Origin: Ophthalmolycus amberensis
Lineage: Eukaryota > Chordata > Actinopteri > Perciformes > Zoarcidae
Length of the DNA: 64,000 bases
Assembly: GCA_024529925.1 (NCBI GenBank)
Contig: JAFEUB010000895.1
Span: 718,501-782,500, forward strand
Direction of reading: 5' to 3'
The notes beneath the pieces were generated by a model, which searched no databases, was not told where the DNA came from, and was given only the letters and a program-made list of their open reading frames with translations. This document shows positions 11,305-23,327 of the stretch, piece after piece. The translations under genes and the position numbers were made by a program. Numbering within the stretch: position 1 is the stretch's first letter; each line of letters starts with the position of its first letter.

Positions 11305-14300
11305 GCCAATGAGGAAGTTAGCATTTCATTTTTTTTCTTCTATTGTTTGGTTTGGTGGTGATTTTGAGCTTCCACCTTTCACCCATTCTGGCTTCATTAC
11401 CTCAGCTCATCAAGGCCTCCTTCCTTCTGACCAAATAAGGATTTTCTGTTTTCAGTATTATTGGGAAAAGATGACAGCATGTGGAAAACCGCCAAATCCA
11501 CAAGCTTCAGAAAACTTCCTTTAGAGACCTGATAAAAGGATGCACATGTGCACTCAGCCATACAGTTCAGGAGTCCTTCTATGTGGCCATTTGGATTCAC
11601 AACATACAGTGTGTGGGCACATATGACCGCCTCGAAATATGGCGTGAGTGTGTCCTCAATGTAGTTTGAGTGCACTCACATCTGCATTTGGAGGTGATTA
11701 TAGTTTGTCATGGTATTTTACCTCAGAAAGTCCTTTCCCCCCATTTGTGTCTGGTAAGAAAATGTGAGACGGTAAGTCAAATTCTTCTGCAACATATTAA
11801 AAATGTTTTTTTTTTGACTGTTTCTTTGAATATCCAGCTAGAATTGTTTTCAGCATATTGGCTTGCCCCACCCAGCCTACTCAAGGGGATTTTTGTTTTG
11901 GTTGGCTGGCTTCAAACAGACTAATTCACAGATGAATCTACTCCACCTATAATTGGTTCAGCATGTGTATTCATAGAAAGAATCTGTCTTTCAAAACACA
12001 TTAAACACAAAACAGAGCTAGTTGCACTAAATGGCCTGAATAGTGCTCTATATAAACGCCAGCTATGATCAGGTTCTCTCATTAGCATCCTGTGAAACAA
12101 CCACTTGGAGCATCAAAACGCTCAGCTTAAACTGCAAGAGAAGAACAAAAGGAGATGCAGTCAGTTGGTTTTTGCATTACTCTGCATAGCAGTGGACTAG
12201 CAAACAAATCGTTACCCTTCTCATCTTCTCCAGGGCTGTGCTTTGAGTAACGAGTTGATGTGGTGAAGGAGCAAAATACATTTATCTTAATAAAGGCCAT
12301 CAGCCTTCATTCCAGCATGTCGCCACCTCGCTACTCCCCATTACTCCATTGAGCCTTTCGGCGAATTATATGCCCAGGAATGACTTAATAATTCAGAAAT
12401 GAAATCCCACACCCTTAACGTGTAGATGTTGTTATTGTAAAAGCCTGGCGGAGTAGTCCTGGAGAGTTCCCCTTATTGAATCAACTGTGACCTGACATCA
12501 GTGTTTATCCCTGCATATGGCTCCAGCTAGGCTCTGACACTCCAGCTCTTGCCTGCTGCGGCTGCAGGGTTAAAGTCCTCAACAGCCCCCTAAGCGGATC
12601 AGACCTTACATATTGCTCCACAATTTCATTAAGAGTCACAATTCGCGGGGCTGTCAGCGCCATAATAAACTCCCCAGTGCAGCCGGAGCAGATGGCACGA
12701 CCTGAGCGTCAAGGGAGAAGCCTCCAATGGAATCCCCTTAGTAAGGGAAGTAGGCCAGCAGCAGGCGCTTTAAAAGATAACTCCTGCCTTTTCACATGAT
12801 ATTCACAAGATCCTTTGGTGTGTTAGTCGATCCAGATAAAACTGTACATCCTGGTTTGGCTTTTCAGGGAGTCAGCGGGCAACGGTTTTCATTTTTCTTG
12901 GTGAAAAAAGCTGTAAATCAGTTCCATCAATAATAACTGAGCTTACATCCAAGCATTTGTGTCTCAAATCGAATGTTTTTTTTTGTCCCATTGCACGTTC
13001 AGAATTGTCTTTGGACAATGCTGTCTGCAAAGTATCACTCCTGTGTATTGTTCCTGCTGTGACTAAACAGTCAGTGGTTGATTCATATTCTGTTGAATTG
13101 ACTGTTCACTAAGCCTCCGTTAGTTATTGACTGACGACTGAAATGACAGCTCCCTGCCAACCATGTAAATAAATAAGCACAGGAAGTAATTCCTGGTTAG
13201 AACTGTAGGTAGTAAGATACAGCAGATAAAAACTATGTTAATCCATTCCTTACACTTTTGTCAGCCAATTTATAAACACTCCCTTGGAAAAAATAGATGC
13301 TCAATTGAGTTTGCATCACAAGAGGAACTCTTCTTTTGGGTGGTGGGGCCAGGACGCTGTAACTGTCCTGAGCGTTTAGCGTAAACAGCCTATCTTTACA
13401 TCTGTCGGCTGGCAAAAAGTTGACCAACTAAGCGAGGCTCACTGGGCAGTGGCGTGTGAATTGCCATTTCATGTTCTTAGTAAAACGCGAATGCTGCTGT
13501 AATATCAATTGTGCAACCGTTCAGTGTAAGCGTGAATGTGCCCAGTCATGTATGTGCCGTCATGCCATTCTGTGATGTGACTTGCTGTATGCTGGAGCTC
13601 TAGAGCATTGCATTGAAGACCGGTCAACCCAGATTATTGACCCTCCCACCCTCTGCCTGTCCCTGTCTTTGTTCCCAGAGAACACTGGTGGGATTCTGCC
13701 CAGTGCTGCCAGTCTCTGTTGCTAAAAGGAATCATTTGTCTTGTCTTGTTGCAGCTCGGTAAATCAATGGGACTCATTGTTCCCTCTGCAGCGTGTAGGA
13801 TGTGGAGAAGAGGCACTTACTGACGTGTGTCATGAGCGTAGAGTCAGCACATCATATTTGTGTGTCTTCTGTGCTTTTAGAAAGGCTTCAAAAGGATCAG
13901 CAGACACATTTCATTCCAAACCCCGTAGCTATCCAAACAGGGAAGGAACGGGGAACTGTGATATCACAGAGCTGCCATATTCCATCTCCTCAGAGTTTTC
14001 TCATCCTACTTTTTTAAAATTCTGAATGAATATGTGCTAGCATGCTTCTACATACTGTATATGTGGTTTGTGTGGTTTTGCACATTCATCCGGACATTTG
14101 AAAAAATTGTGTGTGGATGTGCGTTCTCAGCCTCCCTCCAGTCCCCCAGCTGATCTAGATCACCTCCCTTGAGGAATAAAAAAAAAATCCTCATTTGACA
14201 ATATACAATTAAGATTCCTGCAGATGTGAAGGAGCCACTGATGAGTTCCTTCAGTAGGAGGGAGGAGGCGGTGGAGACGGAGATGAAGGGTTGGAGGAAA

Positions 14301-17300
14301 AGGACGAGGATGAGCTCTTCAGAGAGGTTTAGTGAAAGCACCTGCCTCAACTCTGGGGCTCATGATGGATGAAGAGGAACAACTGAGAAACTGCAGAAGG
14401 GATGGGGAAGGAGCAGCTTTGAGTGTGAAGTGAAGGACACTTTGTCCTCCTGCAAATTCTTCATGGCTGTTTAGCACATACATTAATGCAGTGAAGACAC
14501 AACGACACTGGGGAAGGGGTTTATTCATGTTAAATCCACACACATTTTGGAAGGAAATTATTTTGAAAGGTCCCAAGATGGATTTCCCCCCCCCCCAAAA
14601 AAAGCTAGTTAAATTTAAAGATCCTCTAATTTAATTCAATCCTCACATCTTTACCTCTGAAGCTCTGTTTTGACTCAAATACAATTTTCAGAGTGAATTT
14701 AAAGTTGCTTGTATTTTGGTTTCAATTAGTACCACATTCATTTTCAGACATCATATACTTACTGCAAAGAAATAACCTGATTGGCAGCTTCTACTGAGTT
14801 CTAAGTGGATTCATCATCGCATGCTAACTGGCTGGGTTTGTTTGAAAATTTAGCCCAAATGTTCATTTATGATGCAAAACAGGTTAGATGGTGTTTGCTG
14901 GGAAATGTGGTCTTAATGACTAATTTGAGATTTTTGGAAATGTGTTTATTCATTTTCGTGCAAAGAGGTAGATACATCTGTCATATCTGTCTGTTTAAGA
15001 AGAAGCAGGAGATGGTTAGGGATGCAGCTAGCCTGACAACCTCACAGTGATGACGAGCACATAATCCCCCATAAAACCAAAAGCATTTTGACATTAGTTC
15101 ATACCATGAGCTTACAGGTAATTTACAAAATATACTGATATTCACAAGGCTACAACTAGAATCTTTACAATGAAATACACATATGCACTCCGACGCTAAC
15201 AGCTATTTTCCACCTACCGGGTGTAGTCGGATCAAGACCCACAGGGAAGCACATCTGGACATCAGTGGTGGCAGAGCGGGTCTAGTCCGAGGCCTAGTCT
15301 GTCATGATGGTATGTGGGCTGCTGTGGAGGCTAAGCTATTATGGAGCCCACCACCACACCACAGAAACCTCCCTTCAGAGTCCGAGGCCGTGCACTACAC
15401 ATGAAACACACGCACCATGCTGTTGATGGGGAAAAATAAATCGTTGACTACACTTTGAAAGTCCTGCGAGGCAGCAATGTTTCACACAGTTTCCTGAGCA
15501 AAGGCTTCTTGTGCTGCATACAAACTTTCTCTATTCAGTGTTGGCCTCTTACTTTACTCAAACCTAAGTTGCACATTTTAGTACCTTGCTACCTGAGACA
15601 TTTTCACAGCATGATGTGGATGATTCTTTAAGCACTAAGGAAATAATATATAGAATGCGATGTCCCTTTTATGTTTTCTGTTTTAATGTAACATTTGTAA
15701 AATGCAGCACATTTTTTGTGCTGCATTTTGATGCAGCAGGCAGCCACATTGCCCCAGCCTCCCTCACAGTGCACCATGGTATTTTGTGCTAAATATATAT
15801 TCAGTCGGACCGTGAATTCAATCTCTTCCCACATCGTTTAGCGGCTGTATTGAATTGGAAAGTACAGCATCATGAGCTGCATATGGACAATCACTTAGGA
15901 TTAAGACTTTCATATTCCAACTCTGAATATCCCGAATTGTCTTTAGGGAAAGTCAAATAATGGCTTTTTCCTATGATGTAAAATCTGTTAGAGGTGAGCG
16001 GAAGGCCAAATCCCTCCAAAAGAAATAGCCCGAGGTGTCAAGCCTCGAAGAGTTCTGGCTTTACAATGTCAAGCTGTAGTTTTTGAGCATCTTGAATAAT
16101 GGTAGTGAAAATGTAAAAGCCATCAAAAACTATTTGCTGTGCTGGCGTCAGGGTTTGCTCAGTGTGTCTGTCAGTGGCGTGACATCATTGATCTCTGGGT
16201 GAGGCCCTGCTCTGCGACTATAACTGTTACTGAGGGTATGACTCAAACTATTCAGTTAAAGTAATGTTGCTGTCACCTATGGTGGAAGTGAACATCAGCT
16301 AACATAATCCATCATTCAGACGCACAGAGTGGACCTAAAGATTAAAATGAGACCACAGTATATAACATATTATTCTTTACAAATATTAAGTTGAAGTCAT
16401 CAGTAATAAGACACACCCCTGCTCAGTTCAAAACATTCAAGGGTTTTCCCACAACAGACTTATTCGGTTTGATATGACTGGTAGTTAATGGTGGCTAATG
16501 TAGCTATTGTTGTAGGCTGTAACTGACACTTCTGTTTGCTGTCTTTCTAACTTGTCTCGACTTGTGCTACTGTTACATTTTCTTGTTGACGTTGAGGCCA
16601 CAGTGGCTGCTGCTCAGCAAAAATACTTGCTGTAAACAACCCCTCGTGCCAAATTGCAGGGCGAACAAGTTTGTCTTTCCTTCACTGATCTTACCAAAAA
16701 TGAGAACTGAGGCTTTAAAGCAACAGTTTTACTTCCCATTGTTCCCATGATGATAATGATTTTTTTAGTTGTTGAGCTTCTGACACTTAGGCTTTTGCTA
16801 AGTAGCCAGTTTATATCATTCATACATAAACTCAGGAGTCATTAGTAATGGAATGATCTGTGCCCAATTAAATAATGCACCCAAATAAGCCATTATTCCA
16901 AGCTTTTGTAACAGCAAACTGGAAAGCTTAGAGATGTTTCTGTCAGTGATGCCTGAAAGCTGTGGACCTTGTACACGGCTGCCACGGGCCTGTCTTAAAT
17001 TTAACATTAGCAGAAAGAAACATGCAATATTAGGCTTGTCATTTTATCACACTGTCAATTTCTGGCAGTTGTTGCCTCTCAAGTTGCATCTACACGGGCC
17101 TCTCCAGGGTTATTCTGAAAACCCTCTCTGTCTTCTGGTATCTGACTCCAAGCTTTGGCTGTAAGGGAGGCCGAATATGTGTCGACATCTCCCTTTGTTT
17201 TATTACCAGTCGAGTCTTGTGCCATCCATCTCTGCCAACCTCTGTACCAGCCAGGGCCTGTGTGTGTGCACATTAAACTGATTGATGAACAGTTCATTAG

Positions 17301-20300
17301 GCCGATGGGCTCTGCAGGGGCAGACATCCGGCAAGAAGAAGTGGATTTAAAATACAACTAGAATTTGCTGTGGCTTGACACCGGCTGCATCAGCGTTTTA
17401 GCGTGACTCTGCAGCCTTTGTGATATATTTTGTGCTGTGAGGACAATTAGCTGTATGTGAAAATACATTATTCTTGCAATTATTTATAAACGTAGCTGAG
17501 GTTTGTTTACATACTGACTGCCATTGTGCTACACATTATTTGGGTAATTTATGGGATTAAATGTGTTAGCAGAAAGGGCAAGCTTGAGTTGTGAAAACGT
17601 CTGTTTGCTCATCCCGCTTAATCAGTGTTTTTTGGAAAGGTAGGTGAGTGTTGTACTGTAAATATCATGACCAGAAGGCTGATCCACCAATGTCTGCCAG
17701 CAACATGACTGTGCATAGCTTGGCATGAATGTGTGTGGTGTGTTTAATCTTAATTTATCCAAGTTTCAATCAAAGTTTTACTTACTCAGACTAGTTATCA
17801 GCTCTTGTCCTAAAACACAAATTACTCCAACCCGAAACACAGGGCAGGTTTTCTATGCACGCAAGTTAAAACCTGTCGTGGCTGTGTGTGTGTGTGTGTG
17901 TCATTGAACTCTCCAAAATCTCCACATTGTGTCTGCTGCAGCCTGAGCTTGCTCTGTTCTCTGGAGGGCAGCTTGTGTTTGTGTTTTTGTGTGCTTGTCC
18001 AGTCCCAGCTCAACTGCGGCTTCCTGCAGGAAGTGAGAAGAGAATTGGACTGACCTCACTGGTGTGGATGGAGGCAGCTTGCAGATGGCGCTGGCAGATA
18101 AATAGCCAGAACATTCATAATTGTGCCGGAGAAATTGGGGTTGGAAGGCCCATTGTGCATTAAGGCGTGGACTTGTCTCGTTTCTTAAAACTCTGTCAGG
18201 CCTTTGTGTTTATTTACTTACATGTGTGTGTTTGTGTCTATCAGCAGGCTATGTATGTCTGCGTAACTGTCCACCGTCTGCTGTATTTCTGGAGCACCTC
18301 CTCAAGTTTCAGCTCAGTTCCTCTTAGCTCTCTTCTTCCTGGTAGAGGGGAATAACCCTTTGCTTTGGGTGAGAAGTGCACTGACTGGCTGTCAGATAGA
18401 TGTGTGATTATTAGCTGTGTCTATCATCCACCTTTACATGGCGCTGTTCTGTCATAGTATAAAACGCTCCAAAAAGAGGCATTGTCTTCTCTCAATTACT
18501 TGCTTGGTAATTGACCGTTAGCTAGCTCGCTAGCTCGCTAGCTCGGAGAGTTGTTATGACTGACTAGCGCTAGCATGTTCCTGGCTGGCTAGTGTGTTAG
18601 CGGTTAGTTGGTGGACTACTGTGGTTCGCTAACTAGCCCAGCACATATTTTCGGATGAATTTTTGCTGTGCCACTTTCTGGTTTTACTGCAACTGTCCAT
18701 TACCCAATTACCTGAAAAAGGTTGCCAAAGCACACTGAAAGACTGTCGCCTCTTTGAGTCATAACTCTTGAAGTTCCCGACAGTGGCCACACATGCAGGC
18801 CGCAGCGCTCGGGGCTTAGAAGAAGAGTGGCTGGGAATGTAACACAGGACAAGCCAACTTTTGCAGGCATTGCTTTCCCTCCGTACACATTAGCCTGGCA
18901 ACTAAATGAGCAGGTTGTCTGATCTCATCCCCCCCCCCCCCAGAAAAGCCAATTTCAAGATTGGGTTACATGCACATGCATATTGCAAACCGGCAGAGCT
19001 TAACATGCACACTCACTGTCAACAGTTGCATCGGGAGAGCTGACCGTCCTTGCCACTGTGGTCTAAATACCCGCAGATATTTACTGTTCTTGTCTAGTTA
19101 AGCCTCAGTGTCTTTGGACGCATAAGCCTAATTTAATCCAACTGACCCATGGCACTGTACTGGTTTCCATTTTCCCACAGCCTGAGAGACTGGCAGCACA
19201 TGTGTCATCACCGCTTGGGGAGATTACTCTACACACAGTCCCACACAACACACTGTTTTTGAATGCATGCACATAGATGTGTTTGTTGAGCCAGTACATT
19301 GACACATGTCAGTGCAAACTGTTTAATTTGTTTTATTGGATTATAAGCACATGACGTTGTTTTGTTGGAGGTTTACTGGAGTGTGTGAGGACATGTTGGG
19401 AGAGTGTGTGTATGAAATTTCTGCTTTTGTGGATTCCTTATCGGGAAATTAAACAGAAAGCGTGTGTGTGTATTTCTTTTAATATTACAGACGGTGAGTA
19501 GGAGGATAGGGGGAAGAAAAGTGACACTAACCCCCTCCCCTTGACACACACACTAACACATTCCTCTCCCATATAGAAATATTTGTTTTATCACCAAGTG
19601 AGATCCGCGTTTGCAAAATGTGACATCTGCTCCCACAATATGTTAATCCATAAAAGGAGCCTCTGCAGGGGATATGAATGACATGTTGCTATCTGAAATC
19701 ATATTAAGTTATCAGTGAAAGTTGACACTGCAACACTGCCAGTGTGACAAGAAACATTGGGAATCTGTTTCAGTTGGATGACCAATAATCACTCATTTCT
19801 TTAATTAAAATTTTAGATTTTCAATTTCTTGAGCTGAAATAGCCATGTTATGTATCGGCTGCACTTATTTCTTTGGAATGAAACAGTTAATTTAAACATT
19901 AGCGTCATAGATACAGAGCCAGGCTGTGTTTGTAATAGCATCAGTGCTCACTGGGCTTATTTATAATGTGATGTCATTTACCGTGGTAAGCTGTTTAAAC
20001 TACATTTTGTAGCTGAGGGAAATAGAAATGTTTTTCTTTACCGGATAGATTTCCTGCTTAACTCATTCTAGAGACCACATAAATGGGGTTATGAATATGT
20101 AAATAACAAAAGGACAACTTGTGGGGGCAAAGCATTTTATTTCATTTCAAATGGACCCCTGATGCAATTATGAATATGTAAATTGCACTGAGCGCTGAGG
20201 TGAAATGCAGATGAAATAGTGGAGCCTTCCCTGCAGCTGAACAGGTTCCTCCTCTTCTCAGTTGTGTTACAGTGAAGCTAACGGCTCCTCGAGGCTGTCA

Positions 20301-20394
20301 TTAATAAACAAAGCTAAAATGGGACCTGATTTGGTGTTTCCCAATGTCTAACATTTCACCAGAGTCTCTGTGCTTTCTCGCCTCACAGGTTCCT
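11305..20394. other. Non-coding, probably zdhhc8 intron 1
   Basis: No exon recognised over about 9 kb. Items visible: a non-repetitive block at 12290-12790 that reads like conserved regulatory DNA, a short GCTAGCTC tandem at 18521-18545, a C13 run at 18929-18941, and a 16-base direct repeat at 20089 and 20168 (listed separately). Confidence 0.4.
20089..20183 (+). promoter_or_regulatory. Duplicated 16-base octamer-like motif, candidate enhancer
   Basis: The 16-mer TTATGAATATGTAAAT occurs at 20089-20104 and again, identical and in the same direction, at 20168-20183. The flanks differ, so this is not a simple tandem duplication. The core ATGTAAAT is one base off the POU octamer ATGCAAAT. Function is inferred only from the motif and spacing. 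Confidence 0.3.
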
Positions 20395-20499
20395 GTGTAT
20401 CCGGGTTAAACCTGGACCTGGTCTTGCCTCCTGTCGTGGTTGTGTCATACATTGAATGTGCTGTAATTACATTGAATGTGTTGTAATTCACTATCCTGT

Positions 20500-20744
20500 T
20501 CTACACATGACATCATTGCACTTCTGTCCATCCTGGGAGAGGGATCCCTCCTCTCTTGCTCTCCCACAGGTTTCTTCCTCTTTCCTCCCCGTTAAAGGGG
20601 TTTTTTGGGGAGTTTTTCCTGTTTCCGATGTGAGGGTCCCGGGACAAGAGGATGTCAAATGTGTACATATTGTAAAGCCCTCTGAGGCAAATTTGTGATT
20701 TTGGGCTATACAAAAATAAATTGAATTGAATTGAATTGAATTGA
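20500..20744 (+). mobile_element. 3' end of an L2/Rex-like LINE with (ATTGA)n tail
   Basis: Contains the phrases GGTTTCTTCCTCTTTCCTCC, GGGGTTTTTTGGGGAGTTTT, TGTAAAGCCCTCTGAGGCAA and TTGTGATTTTGGGCTATACA, ending in a pentanucleotide tail of ATTGA units near 20720-20744. This is the non-coding 3' end of a LINE family I know as very abundant in fish genomes and transcripts. It is 5' truncated with no reverse transcriptase left. The family name is uncertain. Confidence 0.75.
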
Positions 20745-22690
20745 ACATTTCTGTTAATTTCTGTTTATGCATAATAAACATTTTTAGAATCTTTAAGTAC
20801 ACATACTAGTTTGACACAAGAAGGCTGTTTCACATGTATTTTGAAGGGGAAAAGTTCCACTTTAAATCTGAGTTTAAGACATATACATGCAAGCAGGATT
20901 TTGTGACTTCACAACTAGTTTGGAAGCAAATTTTGGTCCAGCAAGCAACTTGCATAATGTGGTGTGGAAGGGACATTATTTACTATTTTCTGTGATTTTA
21001 TATACTAAAGACTAAACTTAAATGAAATCCACAATCTAAATGTGAATGCACAACAAATAAATTGTGTAGTTTGTAAAACTGAATGAATAACTTTGGGCTT
21101 GAGGAACTGAATTTCATGATACCCAGTCAATCAATGTAGCGCTGCCTCAAGCTGTTCTGCTGCACACCTCCAGCAAACATCAACATCCCCATCAGCTGCA
21201 CTGACACCAGGCCTGCTGCGTATGCTTGTGTGTGGAATGCTAAATGCCACATATGTGAATGCAGAGCGTCGGGGATGTGTTTGGCAGGTCCCTGGGGAGT
21301 TGGTGAGCGGCGCTGCCGTCCGTGAATCCCACGAAGAGTAAAATAGGTTTCACAGAATTTAAAGAGTGGGTGTGAATCTGGAAAACACCAGTTCAGGACT
21401 TCTGGGGGCAGGTAGGGCTGATCCTAATCATCAAACCCTGACCCGCATTCCCTCTTAGAATGATTCCCATTTTTTCCCATAGTGAGAATTCCCTTACTGG
21501 AAGGTGAAATGACACCAGCCTCGCAACTGGTACAGGATCAGTGGGTCTCAGCAGGCAGTCTGCAGGAGAACAGACCTTCCATGTGTGTCCCACTGGGTCC
21601 AGCGTTAATGACCTAATCAATGGGATGGTGTTCTCACCATGTGCTGAACACATTACTGTAAGTGCTCACAGTGGCCCTGCAGCATTGTTGAGTGTTATAG
21701 ATGTCACTCATGCTCACAGGCATTGCAGTCAGATAAGGCTTTACTGATATAGCTGATGTATTGTTCCTATAGATATATATAATATATTTAACTTTAAATG
21801 CTCGAATGCCAAGAAAAGCTGAGATATGTTGTGTTTTCTGCAGAATACTCACCTGTACGAGTAGTAACTGAGATTTGTTTCTTTTCATTTGGATTCTAAT
21901 TGTACATTAATAATCTACTTCCTCTGCTATCCTCCTCCACAAGCAATAACTGAATTTAACTGTAACTCAATACCAGACTGTAAAACTGTTTGATGTCATC
22001 GGGGTTGTCTCGGCTTGGAGTTGATACTAATTTATACCGCCTGCATTACAACCTGAGGGCGTGGACATGGAAAGACATGCGCAATTACCAGCCAGGGAGT
22101 GTCTAATGAAATGATTCTATTGATTGCATTATGGGAAATGTAGGATCCATCTTATTGGGAGCTTGACGTGTCTTTTGTGAGTGCCCCAATTGTATGGAGG
22201 TGAACACTAAATAGCTGGAGTAGCCCGTTAATTGTCATATATGATTATATGTTTCTATATAGAATATTAAAACAGTTCAACAAGAGCATGGAACAAACAA
22301 GTATTTCATTTGCACCCATAGTAACGGGTTTGAGATCAGCTGACTGACCTTAATGTCACTGAGCAGCAAACCTGTATTCAACACCTGAATGAATGAAACA
22401 CATACAGTATTGTGCTTATTAGTCCGTCTCCCTTCATTCACAAAGTCTGGCATCTTGTGAACCTTGGACTAAGGAAAGTGCAGCCCGTGAGCGTCTGTGC
22501 CAAAAGTTCTCTTGATTTACTCAGTTTTCTCTTTCATGGTTCTTCACACTCTGCCCTCCTCCCAAAGCTCATAAAAGAACAGATAAGAGAAACTTCAAAG
22601 GCTGCTCCAATCCAAAAGCAGGCAAATGAAGGACGGACAGATTAGAGTAGTCAAATAGCTTTGGGGTGTGTAGTGGAGAAGGCTTTTCAT
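20745..22690. other. Non-coding, nothing recognised
   Basis: Unique AT-rich sequence between the LINE tail and the next hAT element. No supported exon or repeat structure seen. Confidence 0.4.
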
Positions 22691-22698
22691 GGTAGACG

Positions 22699-23319
22699 CA
22701 CTGGTGAAGGAAGTATTCATTTTAATTTACTGAAGTTAAAGTATTAATGGCATACTGTAAAAGTCCTCTGTTACAAGTAAAAGTCCTGCATTGACAATGT
22801 GCGACAATAATTTCAGCATAATTAGGAAATGTAATTCGAGGAGTAGAAGTACTGAATGCAGATGCCCCCTGTGACCGTTATATTAAACAGTATATCATCT
22901 GATTAATACCACTTAACATTCACAATGCTTGTTTTGTCCAACCAAAAGTAAACAATCAAAATGATTATAAGTAGATTAAAAATTATATTAAAAATCCTTA
23001 CATTTGCTTGGAAAATGACTTAAATTATTATGAAAATAATAAAATATATATATATTTTTTAATTGATTAATTAACTAATTGTTATAAGGTTGGGTTATTT
23101 AATTTAAAACAAAACATCATATTTTATAAGCCCTTTGTATGATTTGTGCGCACAAATTTCAATTTGGAGCTGTCAAATAATTGTAGTGAAGTAAAAAGGA
23201 CAATCTAAAATGTAATGGAGTAGAAAAGTGGCCTGAAATGAAAAGACTTCAAGTACCCTCAAATGTATACTTAAATACAATATGGAGTAAATGTAGTGTG
23301 TAGTTACTTTCCACCACAG
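22699..23319. mobile_element. Non-autonomous hAT-like element
   Basis: Ends read CACTGGTGAAGG on the left and CTTTCCACCACAG on the right, an imperfect inverted pair. Candidate 8-bp duplications flank it: GGTAGACG at 22691-22698 and GGTAGATG at 23320-23327, one mismatch. The interior has many AAGTAAAAGT-type motifs shared with the 4489-6087 element. There is no transposase open frame. The degraded duplication suggests it is older than the 4489 copy. Confidence 0.7.
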
Positions 23320-23327
23320 GGTAGATG

